Below are positions 7,333 to 15,540 of a stretch of 64,000 nucleotides of DNA, piece after piece; within the stretch, counting starts at the first letter, position 1; each line of letters opens with the position of its first letter. Source of the stretch: Halostagnicola sp. A56 (GTDB taxonomy: Archaea; Halobacteriota; Halobacteria; Halobacteriales; Natrialbaceae); contig NZ_JMIP02000017.1 in NCBI RefSeq assembly GCF_000691505.1, positions 248,001 through 312,000 on the forward strand, given 5' to 3'. Under the pieces are notes generated by a model. The model worked only from the letters and a program-made list of their open reading frames with translations. It was not told where the DNA came from and made no database searches. The position numbers and the translations under genes were made by a program.

Positions 7333-8238
7333 TTACCGAGATCCGTCCGGTTCGGGTCCATATCGGGCTGATTCACAGTGCTGGCATTCCCACATTGGCT
7401 GCCCATCCCACCTGTCATCAGGGACTTTTTCGAACTCGAGGAATCGATGAACAGTCTCGGAACTGCATGCACGACACTCGAGGTGTGTCTTGTTTGGAGG
7501 TCCGCACTGATCATCCGAGATCGGAGACTTCTCGCCAGATCGGTGGAGGGCCATCGCTGGCACAAGCCAGACATCGTCATCTACCTTCTCGAGGATAGTC
7601 ACAAGACGATTTTCAGTCCAGATCGGACTCCCAGTCTCGTCATAGAAGTACGTCGCGTGCTCGGCGCCGTGATGTGACTCTTCCCACTCTGTCCGCCCAC
7701 GAGCCGTTTCGAGCAATTGTGTACCGCTTTCAGATACAACTCGAGTCGCCGGTGGAAGTGAGGGCCACTGATCGGCAAGCTGCGTAGCAGGCGCTGTCTC
7801 GAGATCGTAGATCATCTGGCATTCATCGATCATAGGATCAGAATCCGAATTCGAAAGGAGAGTAGCCGCTGCAGAGCCCTTCGCTACAGCGCCGTAGTAC
7901 GTCGACGCCTCGGCGAGAGCGAAGATAATGTGGAGAAGATCGTACTCCACGTCGACCGTATCCTGGTTGTCTGAAGCTGCCTCGAGATGGTTTGTGAGAC
8001 AGAACCGGCACTTCAACTGGCCGAGAGGAATCGATGTGCCACAGGAGCACTCGGCCGTACTCGCTGCTGTGGTAGCAGGATACCCGTCTGTATCGATGCC
8101 GTCCACGCGTTGACAGTGTGTCCCTTCGTCGCGACGACTGGAGAGTCTCTCGTCGGGGACGTGCGTTGCCTCACCGAGCGGCCGAAGCGCTTCATAATTT
8201 GTGTAATGGTCAGTCATAGTGTCGTCTGGGAAACTCAT
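7333..8238 (-). CDS. Haloarchaeal protein with two zinc-ribbon-like Cys clusters
   Basis: A 301-residue soluble protein of unknown function. The first cluster is C64-S-C66 and C77-x2-C80 (AECSCGTSIPLGQLKCRFCL). The second is C255-x2-C258 and C285-x2-C288 near the C-terminus (LECRACSS, WECQHCES). Both could bind zinc. The middle is helical and includes YDLLHIIFALAEASTYYGAV. A segment with DDVWLVPAMALHRSG is the part copied in the decayed paralogue at 4630-4800. It lies in the accessory patch and its codon use is less GC-biased than that of flanking housekeeping genes. This suggests recent acquisition, perhaps from a plasmid-type gene pool. Confidence 0.7.
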   Translation of the reverse strand: MSFPDDTMTDHYTNYEALRPLGEATHVPDERLSSRRDEGTHCQRVDGIDTDGYPATTAASTAECSCGTSIPLGQLKCRFCLTNHLEAASDNQDTVDVEYDLLHIIFALAEASTYYGAVAKGSAAATLLSNSDSDPMIDECQMIYDLETAPATQLADQWPSLPPATRVVSESGTQLLETARGRTEWEESHHGAEHATYFYDETGSPIWTENRLVTILEKVDDDVWLVPAMALHRSGEKSPISDDQCGPPNKTHLECRACSSETVHRFLEFEKVPDDRWDGQPMWECQHCESARYGPEPDGSR

Positions 8239-8769
8239 GCTTTGCCTTCGGATTTAAACTACAGCCCCGCTAGCAAGTCTTCGAAGGGATGAAAATCCAG
8301 ACTCGCGCAAATTTCCTCTCTTGAACCAAGATATTTAGATGCATGTACTCTTTCTGTAGAAAATCTGTACGCTATCTGCATTTTATCCCCGGGATATATG
8401 GATATTGCTCCCATAGTTAGCTTTAATATTGGACGGAGCAACAGTATTCATGTCGGTGTGGTTCCGACGACCGAACGCGACGAATCGGCTCCTGACTATC
8501 CCTGTGAGTGCCGGTGGACCGCGGTTCCCAGCCGCGGACGAGGGGTACATCCCCTGTGTGCCCCGTGGATCACTCATGCTCAATCAGCGTTTTACGGCCA
8601 CTCGTGGCTGTGTGGCCACCCACTGGACCCGAGCGGGTCTAATAAGCGGACCCGCTGGGTCTTTTCGCCGCGGTATGGCAGTTCATGTTCTCGAGTACCG
8701 TCGTCTGTGACACGGATGTATGACAACAGGTCACAGTTTTATGTGAGGTGAGAATAGTGTTCACGAATA
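8239..8769. other. 530-base spacer: AT-rich part and hairpin-rich part
   Basis: Positions 8330-8450 are AT-rich and probably carry the promoter of the 7333-8238 gene. Positions 8519-8640 are GC-rich with successive hairpins: CCGCGG/CCGCGG at 8519-8537, AGGGG/CCCCT at 8541-8555, GGCCA/TGGCC at 8596-8617 and ACCCG/CGGGT at 8627-8638. A plus frame from 8450 to 8710 stays open (MSVWFRRPNATNRLLTIPVS), but its composition is not that of a typical haloarchaeal protein and I do not call it a gene. A structured RNA is possible. Confidence 0.35.
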
Positions 8770-9366
8770 ATGGGTGTTGGTGGCGAAAACGAATTTCGAC
8801 GACGATCGGTCGAGTCCGGTTCGTCGACCGAACCGACGGACCGACCGACAGTGATCTCGAAAGACGACGCGTTTCACCTCCTGCAGACGAGCCGCCGTCG
8901 CGACGTGGTTCGATACATGGCTCGAGCGGACGGGCGGGTCGAACTGCGCGATCTCGCCGAACAGGTCGCCGCCTGGGAGGAGGAAACGACGGTCGAGTCG
9001 CTCTCCTCCTCGGATCGCCAGCGCGTCTACATCTCGCTGTACCAGACCCATCTCCCGAAACTCGACGAACACGGCATCGTCGATTACGACAAGGACCGCG
9101 GCATCGTCGAGCGGCGTCGCCGGGCGAGACAGCTCGAGTCCTACCTCGCGGTCGATCCCGTCGACACCGCGCCGGATCCGTGGCCCCGGCGGTACGGGGT
9201 CGCGGTCCTTCTCTGCGTCGTATTTACGGGCGCGAGTATCCACGAATTCGGCGTCGGTCCCTCGACTGGACTCGCCCTGCTCGTCTTAGCGACGGTCGGC
9301 GCCGTCGCCGTCGGCCACTGGTGGTCGAAACGGGACGGTTCCGAGCCAATTCCGTCAGTCTCGTGA
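8770..9366 (+). CDS. DUF7344-domain membrane protein
   Basis: A 198-residue protein. Residues about 35-130 match the winged-helix-like DUF7344 domain (DDAFHLLQTSRRRDVVRYMA, then LRDLAEQVAAWEEE, then LYQTHLPKLDEHGIVDYD). It is followed by two closely spaced membrane helices at about residues 143-185 (YGVAVLLCVVFTGA; GLALLVLATVGAVAVG) and a short charged tail. Many haloarchaea carry such membrane-tethered wHTH proteins, presumably DNA-binding regulators anchored to the membrane. The ligand and target are unknown. It ends convergently with the HEXXH gene, overlapping it by 12 bases. Confidence 0.82.
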   Translation: MGVGGENEFRRRSVESGSSTEPTDRPTVISKDDAFHLLQTSRRRDVVRYMARADGRVELRDLAEQVAAWEEETTVESLSSSDRQRVYISLYQTHLPKLDEHGIVDYDKDRGIVERRRRARQLESYLAVDPVDTAPDPWPRRYGVAVLLCVVFTGASIHEFGVGPSTGLALLVLATVGAVAVGHWWSKRDGSEPIPSVS

Positions 9367-9801
9367 TCGGCGTCGAACGGCGTCCCTCGAGCGACTGCTC
9401 CCGTGGCGGTGAGCGTAGAACGCCACGGAGAAGTCCTGTGGACTCGGCAACGCACAGGCTAAGACCCCGATCGCGATCCCTGCGACGATCGGATCGTCGG
9501 CTGGAGCGACCCCGCTCGCGGCGAGGACGAAGACCGGACTCGAGAGCGCGAGCGGCGATACTGCGGCGAGGCGGAGCACCCAGGTCCTGTCGGCGTCGGC
9601 CGCGACCGGTTCGACCACCGCCCACGGATAGCTCGCGAGCGCGCCGATCACGCCGCCCGACCGCGCGGGGAAGTACGACACGTCGTACTCGACGTCTCCG
9701 AGCCACAAAACGAGGGCGTGGGTCCACTCGTGGGCGACCAGTCCGAGGCCGATCGTGACCACGAGCGCTGTTGCGACGCCGACGACTTCGAGGCCGATCA
9801 T
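9355..9801 (-). CDS. DUF3267-like HEXXH membrane protein (putative metalloprotease)
   Basis: A 148-residue protein with about four hydrophobic segments. Residue 24 onward carries HEWTHALVLW, an HEXXH zinc motif set in a membrane helix as in DUF3267 and site-2-protease-like families. A second conserved-looking motif, PSPQDFSVAFYAHRH, lies near the C-terminus and could supply the third ligand (Asp). The start at 9801 (MIGLEVVGVATALVV) begins directly with the first helix. A longer in-frame start exists but adds an Arg-rich stretch that looks non-coding. Proteolytic function is inferred from the motif only. Confidence 0.72.
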   Translation of the reverse strand: MIGLEVVGVATALVVTIGLGLVAHEWTHALVLWLGDVEYDVSYFPARSGGVIGALASYPWAVVEPVAADADRTWVLRLAAVSPLALSSPVFVLAASGVAPADDPIVAGIAIGVLACALPSPQDFSVAFYAHRHGSSRSRDAVRRRSRD

Positions 9802-10071
9802 ACTCCGTTCGAATCGATACTCGCTCTCGAGGACTCGAGTATCAATCTCTCGGTTCCGACCGCTCGCCCGGACGCTTCGATCACCAGTTCTCGCGGCCTG
9901 GCGGTCCGAGTTCTCGTCGACTTCGACCGCGCTCGACCATCGGATCGCTTCCCGGCGATGCGACGAAACGAACGCACCCCGACGAAGTGCAACGAAACGA
10001 ACACATCCGCGCCGTACAGCCTCGCGCGTTCGGAGCCAAGGACTAAGTATTTTGGGATGGACTAGCATACC

Positions 10072-10803
10072 ATGGCCTTCAGCGAAGAACTCGAGTTCGG
10101 CCACGACGACCGAAAACGAATCTACGAACACGTCGAGCGAAAGGGGGCCGTCGATCCCGAGAGCGTCCACCGAGCGCTCGGTATCGATCCCGGCGGCTTT
10201 CGCCATCACGTCGCCATTCTCAAACGGGACGGCCGCCTCGAGTCGGAGGCCGGTAAACTCAGGGTGACGATCGATGGCGGCGCTCGAGAGGAGTACGCCA
10301 CCGAGACGTTTGAGTTCCAGATACGACCGGCGAGACAGGAGGACCTGTCCGGCATCGTCGGCGCGATCCGGCAGGTCGCCGAGGAGAAGACCTACATCGT
10401 CGCCGAGAGCGTCGCGGACGAAATCGACCGCGAGGACGCGCTACTCCGATACAACGAAATCGAGTCGCGAATGTTTTTCGTCGCGACGGTCGACGACGAT
10501 GTCGTCGGCTGGGTGCACCTCAACGCGCCCGAACTCGAGAAGCTAAGTCACACCGCGGAACTCACCGTCGGCGTCCTCGAGGAGTACCGCGGCAACGGCC
10601 TGGGGGCGCACCTGCTCTCGCGGGGCCTCGAGTGGGCCGGCGTCAACGGCTACGAAAAGGTCTACCAGAGCGTTCCCTCGGTGAACCAGGAGGCCATCGA
10701 CTTCCTCGAGTCCCAGGGCTGGCAGACCGAAGCCGTCCGGGCGGACCACTACAAACTCAACGGGAAGTACGCCGACGAGGTGATGATGGCGATCGAACTA
10801 TAG
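10072..10803 (+). CDS. GNAT-family N-acetyltransferase with N-terminal helix-turn-helix
   Basis: A 243-residue protein with two parts. Residues 1-75 form a helix-turn-helix (FGHDDRKRIYEHVERKGAVD, then LGIDPGGFRHHVAILKRDGR). Residues about 80-243 are a GNAT acetyltransferase with the acetyl-CoA loop VLEEYRGNGLGAHLLSRGLE and the later SVPSVNQEAIDFLESQGW motif. The substrate is not predictable. A TATA-like taagtattttg at 10044-10054 lies about 25 bases before the ATG, indicating a leaderless start. The fusion suggests either an enzyme with its own DNA-binding module or a regulator whose activity depends on acetyl-CoA. Confidence 0.85.
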   Translation: MAFSEELEFGHDDRKRIYEHVERKGAVDPESVHRALGIDPGGFRHHVAILKRDGRLESEAGKLRVTIDGGAREEYATETFEFQIRPARQEDLSGIVGAIRQVAEEKTYIVAESVADEIDREDALLRYNEIESRMFFVATVDDDVVGWVHLNAPELEKLSHTAELTVGVLEEYRGNGLGAHLLSRGLEWAGVNGYEKVYQSVPSVNQEAIDFLESQGWQTEAVRADHYKLNGKYADEVMMAIEL

Positions 10804-10896
10804 CTTCGAGTCCCAGCCGAGCGGTCACTCGAACGTTCGCGACAGGGTTCGTGACCGGAAGCCTGAATTATAGTCGAACCGTAGGTGCGGTATTCG

Positions 10897-11319
10897 ATGA
10901 GCGAGGAGATTCCGGACGACGGGCCGATCGTGCTCTTCGACGGCGTCTGTACGCTCTGTAACGGCTTCGTACAGTTCATCATCCCGCGAGATACCGAGGA
11001 GCGGTTTTACTTCGCGTCGCTGCAATCCGACGTGGGTCAGCGTCTCCTCGCCAAACACGACCTCCCCACGGACGAACTCGAGTCGGTCGTGTTGATCGAC
11101 GGCGAGGATGCCTACGTGAAGTCGGGAGCCATTATTCGAATCGCGACGTTGCTCGGCGGCGTCTACCGGCTCCTGTGGCCGCTCCAGTACCTGCCGCGTC
11201 GGCTTCGCGATTTCGCGTACGATTTCGTCGCGGACCGGCGCTATCGCTGGTTCGGAAAGAAAGACCGGTGTGAGATGCCCGAAACTAACGGGAACGTGCA
11301 GGCGCGGTTTCTCGAGTGA
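10897..11319 (+). CDS. DCC-family thiol-disulfide oxidoreductase (DUF393)
   Basis: A 140-residue protein with the family signature at its start: VLFDGVCTLCNGFVQFII, in which C18 and C21 form a CxxC redox pair. The middle has FASLQSDVGQRLLAK and SVVLIDGEDAYVKSGAII, and the end has the usual RDFAYDFVADRRYRWFGKKD. I chose the ATG at 10897 rather than GTG 10885. The TATA-like gaattata at about 10865-10872 places transcription start close to 10897, and the family core begins soon after. The physiological partner is unknown. Confidence 0.87.
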   Translation: MSEEIPDDGPIVLFDGVCTLCNGFVQFIIPRDTEERFYFASLQSDVGQRLLAKHDLPTDELESVVLIDGEDAYVKSGAIIRIATLLGGVYRLLWPLQYLPRRLRDFAYDFVADRRYRWFGKKDRCEMPETNGNVQARFLE

Positions 11320-11409
11320 TCGGTCCAACGCCTCGAAACCGCTCGTCGGTCCACTGTGCGGGAGTACTCGAACCGAAAGACAGTTTTCCCGACCAACCGA
11401 CGGGTAGGT

Positions 11410-12591
11410 ATGCTCTCGATCGCCCTTGCCGGAAAGCCAAACGCCGGCAAGTCTACGTTCTACACCGCGGCGACGCAGGCGGACGTCGACGTCGCCAACT
11501 ATCCGTTTACGACCATCGACGCCAATCGGGGGGTGAGCTACGTTCGGACCGACTGCCCGTGTCTCGAGCGCGAAGAACGCTGTACGAGCGACAACTGCGA
11601 GGACGGCAAACGGTACGTCCCGATCGAACTGCTCGACGTCGCCGGGCTGGTTCCGGGGGCCCATGAAGGGAAGGGACTGGGAAATCAGTTCCTCGACGAA
11701 CTGACGAACGCGGATGTCATCGTCAACGTCGTCGACGCGTCGGGCGGTACCGACGAGAAGGGCGAACCCGTCGATATCGGCACGCACGATCCGCTCGAGG
11801 ACATCGACTTCGTCGAGGAAGAGATGGACCTCTGGCTGGCGGACATCGTCGACCGGAACTGGGAGTCGATCGAGCGGAAGTCTCGGTCGCCGGATTTCGA
11901 CATCGACGACGCGCTCGCCGACATGCTCACGGGATTCGGAGCGACGCCGACGGATGTCGCCCGCACGCTTCGGGACTTCGAGTATCCCGAGGACCCCATT
12001 CAGTGGACCGATGACCATCGGGAAGCTCTGGCTCGAGACGTTCGCCGGCGAACGAAACCGATCGTCGTCGCGGCGAACAAGATCGATATTGCGCCCGAAG
12101 AGAACGTCGAACGACTGCTCGACCTCGACAAGCCGGTCGTTCCGACGACCGCTGAGGGGGAACTCGCGCTCAGACGGGCGGCCGACGCAGGGCTCGCAGC
12201 GTACGACCCCGGCGACGAGACGGTCGAGATCGGCGACGACGTGAGCGACGCCCAGCGGGAGGCGCTCGCGGATCTCTCGGAGACGATGGCCGACTGGAAC
12301 GGCACCGGGGTCCAGCAGGCCCTCGATTACGCCGTCTACGACCTGCTCGAGTACATCACGGCCTACCCCGTCGAGGACGCCTCGAAGTGGTCCGACGGCA
12401 GCGGGAACGTGTTGCCCGACGCGTTCTTGCTTCCCGACGGCTCGACGCCGGTCGACCTCGCCTACGCCGTCCACTCTGACATCGGCGACGGCTACCTCCA
12501 CGCCGTCGACGCGAAATCGAGCCGCGAAATCGCTGACACGCACGAACTCGAGGAGGGCGACGTCGTCAAGATTGTCTCGACGGCCTCCTGA
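11410..12591 (+). CDS. YchF/Ola1-family redox-regulated GTPase/ATPase
   Basis: A 393-residue Obg-superfamily P-loop NTPase. The start is MLSIALAGKPNAGKST with the P-loop at about residues 8-16, which fixes the ATG at 11410. Further motifs are the switch segment (NYPFTTIDANRGVSYV), G3 DVAGLVPGAHEGKGLGNQFL and the G4-like AANKIDI. The C-terminal TGS-type domain contains LLPDGSTPVDLAYAVHSDIG. Four cysteines in CPCLEREERCTSDNC, found in archaeal members, could bind metal. The family binds ribosomes and hydrolyses ATP or GTP in translation and stress control. Confidence 0.93.
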   Translation: MLSIALAGKPNAGKSTFYTAATQADVDVANYPFTTIDANRGVSYVRTDCPCLEREERCTSDNCEDGKRYVPIELLDVAGLVPGAHEGKGLGNQFLDELTNADVIVNVVDASGGTDEKGEPVDIGTHDPLEDIDFVEEEMDLWLADIVDRNWESIERKSRSPDFDIDDALADMLTGFGATPTDVARTLRDFEYPEDPIQWTDDHREALARDVRRRTKPIVVAANKIDIAPEENVERLLDLDKPVVPTTAEGELALRRAADAGLAAYDPGDETVEIGDDVSDAQREALADLSETMADWNGTGVQQALDYAVYDLLEYITAYPVEDASKWSDGSGNVLPDAFLLPDGSTPVDLAYAVHSDIGDGYLHAVDAKSSREIADTHELEEGDVVKIVSTAS

Positions 12592-12707
12592 GCGAAATCC
12601 GTATTTGTCCGTCAGAAATTGGCGAGTGTACGGTTCGCCGTCAAACTCGACGCCCTGACTGGCCGGTCAGTTTAAATCTCTCTGAACCGTAGCTCCGCTC
12701 GAGGCGC

Positions 12708-12956
12708 ATGACTTCCACGATGCCATCACTCGCTGACGACCTGAAGCAGGCGAACGAACGGAGCGCGGCCCACCTCTGGGGCGCGACGATTTCGGCGGTC
12801 GTCTCCTTGCTCATTCCGATATTTGGGCTCGTCGCAACCTACAGCGGGTACAAATTGACGAATATCATGACCCGATCCTGGGTCGGATACGTGCTCGCCG
12901 TTATCGGCCTTACGAACGTCACGTTCTGGGTCTTGTATCTGTTAACGATCTTCTAG
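12708..12956 (+). CDS. Small two-helix membrane protein (82 aa)
   Basis: An 82-residue protein with a charged N-terminal helix (LADDLKQANERSAAHLWG) followed by two membrane segments at about residues 28-48 (SAVVSLLIPIFGLVATYSGY) and 58-80 (GYVLAVIGLTNVTFWVLYLL). A TTTAAA box at about 12669-12676 is some 30 bases upstream. I do not recognise a family. It converges with the UbiA gene, with only 17 bases between stops. Confidence 0.7.
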   Translation: MTSTMPSLADDLKQANERSAAHLWGATISAVVSLLIPIFGLVATYSGYKLTNIMTRSWVGYVLAVIGLTNVTFWVLYLLTIF

Positions 12957-12973
12957 GCGGCGGTTCACCCCAC

Positions 12974-13833
12974 TCAACCGAGCGCGGCGAGCGGTTCGAA
13001 CCAGACCGCGGCCACGAGGACGGCGAGGAAGACGTAAGAGCCCCGAACGAGGAGCATGGTCGCGAGTTCCGGTCCGGTACGACGAGCGTAGAGTGCGACG
13101 ACGCCGAACGCCAATGAAGCGAGGACCGCGGTCGGCGGGAAGACCCGAACGGCGGCGAAGCCGACGACGGCGAACAGGGCCGTCAGTATCAGACCGTACG
13201 CGACGGTTGTCGCTCGTTCCGGACCGAGCGCGACGGCGACGGTCCGCTTTCGGATCGAGCGGTCGTATTCGTAATCCTGCGAGTCGTCGATCACCTTGAT
13301 CCCCGACAGAAGCGTCAGGAAGACAAGCGCGAACGCGACGGCGACGGGAGTGAGCGTCGCGGTCTGGACGAAAAAGCCGCCGAGGATGGCGAGGGAGATC
13401 CCGAGGGGATAGCCGGTCGTCGCCGTCACCGGGTTCGTATCGAGTTGGGGCGCGTGGTGGTACGCGATCACCCACGTCGCGCGGTGAGCGCGACTGCTCC
13501 CGGGCCGACCAGCGCCCAGAGAAGGCCGTTGCAAACGACGAATACGGCCGTCGAGGCGACGAGCGCGAGGCGACACCCGCGCTCGGTGAGCGGGTGATCG
13601 TCGTCTTCGCCCCGCTCGTGAAAGTCGACGTACCCGTCTTTGACGTGGGCGGTGTACACAGCCGCGAAGATCGCGACGACGTGGATCGTCGCGAGCGCCG
13701 GATCGATTTCACGGGCGAGAATCGCACCGAACACGGAGGCGGCGAGCGGTGGCAACATGAACACGGGGTGGACCTGCGAGAGGTACGCTCGAGCGGTCGC
13801 CTCGAAGCCGGACCCGTGTCGTGACAGGGTCAT
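12974..13833 (-). CDS. UbiA-superfamily prenyltransferase (frameshifted)
   Basis: Two overlapping frames together make one polytopic prenyltransferase. The 5' part begins MTLSRHGSGFEATARAYLSQ and reaches GLLWALVGPGAVALTA, with the first Asp motif in KDGYVDFHERGEDDD. The 3' part begins ATWVIAYHHAPQ and contains GYPLGISLAILGGFF and the second Asp motif IKVIDDSQDYEYD, typical of UbiA enzymes that bind prenyl diphosphate through magnesium. One base is missing near 13478-13482 (coding strand accgc-gcgacg, expected accgcggcgacg). Restoring it gives 286 residues, the usual size. The aromatic acceptor is unknown; quinone, lipid or carotenoid pathways are possible. An earlier in-frame ATG is at 13860. 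Confidence 0.83.
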
Positions 13834-13889
13834 AGCACGAATAACGACGGAAAAACCCATAATACTGCGCCCAATTTCGGCGGTGATCG

Positions 13890-15305
13890 TCACCGACTCC
13901 GACTTTTGTCGGCGTCCGTGCGTTCCGGAAATATCTTTCCGGGGTTGAGAATCCCGTCCGGGTCGAACGTCTGCTTGATCGCTCTCATCGCCTCCACGGC
14001 GTGACTGCCGTGTTCGTCCTCGAGTGAGTCGCGTTTGCCGAGTCCGATGCCGTGTTCGCCCGTCGCGGTTCCGCCGAGGGCGATCGCCCGGTCGACGACC
14101 TTCGAGTAGAACTCCTCGCAGCGCTCGAGGTGGTCCGGATCGTCGGAATCGACGAGCGCAGTGTAGTGGAGGTTGCCGTCGCCAGCGTGTCCGTAACACG
14201 GGACGAGCAGATCGCGTTCAGCGCCCAGACGCTTTGCCGTCCGGACGATTTCGGGGTAGCGACTGATCGGAACCGTCACGTCACCGGGGTGAATCGGCTC
14301 GAGGTCGGGATCGTAGGAGTTGACGGCGTAGGCGAGTTCGCGGCGGGCTTGCCAGAGGTCGGCCATCTCGTCGTCACAACTCACCTCGAAGCGCGAAACG
14401 TCGTGATCCTCGAAAATCGTCCGACAGAATTCGATCTCCTCGCCGACGCCGTAATCTGCGTGAAACTCGAGAAAGACCATCGGCGCGTCGGGCAGGCTCG
14501 TCCCGAAGTACTCGTTTGCCATCCTCGCGCTCAACCCGTCGACGACCTCGATTTTCGCGACGTCGACGCCCGCTCGAATGGCGTCGGAAACCGCGCTGGT
14601 GGCGTCCTCGAGCGCCCCGAAAATCGCTCGACCGCCGCGGATCTGCGCCGGTCGGCCGGCGAGTTCGAGCGTCGCCTCGGTGATTACGGCGAGGGTCCCT
14701 TCGCTCCCGATCAGCAGTTCCGTCAGGTTGTAGCCGCTCGAGGTTTTGGCTGCCCGCGAGCCGGTTTCGACGACGGTTCCGTCGGCGAGGACTGCCTCGA
14801 GGCGAAGTACCCAGTCGGCTATCTCGCCGTATTTGACGGTCTGCATCCCGCTGGCGTCGGTAGCGATCATCCCGCCGATCGTCGAGATGTCCCCGGAGGA
14901 AGGCAGCGGTGGGAAAAAGAGCCCGTCGTCGCCGACCGTCTCGTTGACCGCCGAGCCGAGCACTCCGGGACCGACGTCGATCTGAAAGTCCTCGGGTCGG
15001 TACTCCGCGATGCGGTCCATCTCCGTGAGATCGAGGCTGATTCCGGCCGAGGCGGGAACGGCACCGCCCTCGAGCCCCGTCCCGGCGGCGTAGGGCGTCA
15101 CGGGAACGCCTCGCTCCGTCGCTGCGGCGAGCACCGTCGAAACGTCCGCGGTCGAGCGCGGATAGACGACGGCGTCGGGAACGACCGCTCGAGTCGAATC
15201 CTCAGTTCCCCAATCTGCAGCGTGGGTTTCGCGGCGGGCCCATGCGAACGACCGCTGATCGTCCTCGAGCCCCAGATCCGCGAGAAACGAGCAATCGTAT
15301 GACAT
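13890..15305 (-). CDS. FAD-binding oxidoreductase, GlcD/D-lactate dehydrogenase type
   Basis: A 471-residue flavoenzyme of the FAD-linked oxidase class. The PCMH-type FAD domain occupies about residues 40-220, with PRSTADVSTVLAAATERGVP, PYAAGTGLEGGAVPA and ISTIGGMIATDASGMQTVKY. The C-terminal cap carries PCYGHAGDGNLHY and TGEHGIGLGKRDSLEDEHG, hallmark motifs of GlcD and D-lactate dehydrogenase. It ends FDPDGILNPGKIFPE followed by a short charged tail. The likely reaction is oxidation of a 2-hydroxy acid such as glycolate or D-lactate, passing electrons to a quinone or an Fe-S partner. No glcE or glcF gene is adjacent. It is divergent from the F420-oxidoreductase gene. Confidence 0.9.
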   Translation of the reverse strand: MSYDCSFLADLGLEDDQRSFAWARRETHAADWGTEDSTRAVVPDAVVYPRSTADVSTVLAAATERGVPVTPYAAGTGLEGGAVPASAGISLDLTEMDRIAEYRPEDFQIDVGPGVLGSAVNETVGDDGLFFPPLPSSGDISTIGGMIATDASGMQTVKYGEIADWVLRLEAVLADGTVVETGSRAAKTSSGYNLTELLIGSEGTLAVITEATLELAGRPAQIRGGRAIFGALEDATSAVSDAIRAGVDVAKIEVVDGLSARMANEYFGTSLPDAPMVFLEFHADYGVGEEIEFCRTIFEDHDVSRFEVSCDDEMADLWQARRELAYAVNSYDPDLEPIHPGDVTVPISRYPEIVRTAKRLGAERDLLVPCYGHAGDGNLHYTALVDSDDPDHLERCEEFYSKVVDRAIALGGTATGEHGIGLGKRDSLEDEHGSHAVEAMRAIKQTFDPDGILNPGKIFPERTDADKSRSR

Positions 15306-15462
15306 ACGCTATCATCGATCACGAGAGGTATCAACGTTTCCACGCGTTTCGGGACGAACCGAGACGGTCACCGAAGCCTTCGGCCCCGTGAGATACTGCG
15401 GCAACTCGAGTGTCGGATCGCTCTCCCCGATGATCCGACGGCGGATGGTGGCTCGACGCGGA

Positions 15463-15540
15463 AATTTATAATGATTCAACACGCCAGTGGAGGTAATGAC
15501 AACGACCGCTGCGGTCGCCGGCCGGAGGGCAGCACCGTGA
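15463..15540 (+). promoter_or_regulatory. TATA box, possible 14-codon leader peptide and Shine-Dalgarno for the gene at 15537
   Basis: TTTATAATG at 15463-15471 is a good TATA box. Transcription would begin about 25 bases later, near the ATG at 15496. That ATG opens a 14-codon frame (MTTTAAVAGRRAAP) whose TGA at 15538-15540 overlaps the GTG at 15537 of the oxidoreductase. Inside it GGAGGG at 15524-15529 sits seven bases before the GTG. This is either a translationally coupled leader peptide, or the first 14 codons of the protein put out of frame by one more missing base (ccg-tgaac instead of ccggtgaac). Confidence 0.45.

Noticed and set aside
8450-8710. An 87-codon plus-strand frame before the DUF7344 gene
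   Set aside because: Not acidic, has many Cys, Trp and Arg, and coincides with a row of hairpins; no ribosome site or TATA at a suitable distance was seen.
10825-12543. A 572-codon minus-strand frame
   Set aside because: It is the shadow of the DCC and YchF genes, with the RDVDR-type composition expected from antisense of GC-rich coding DNA.
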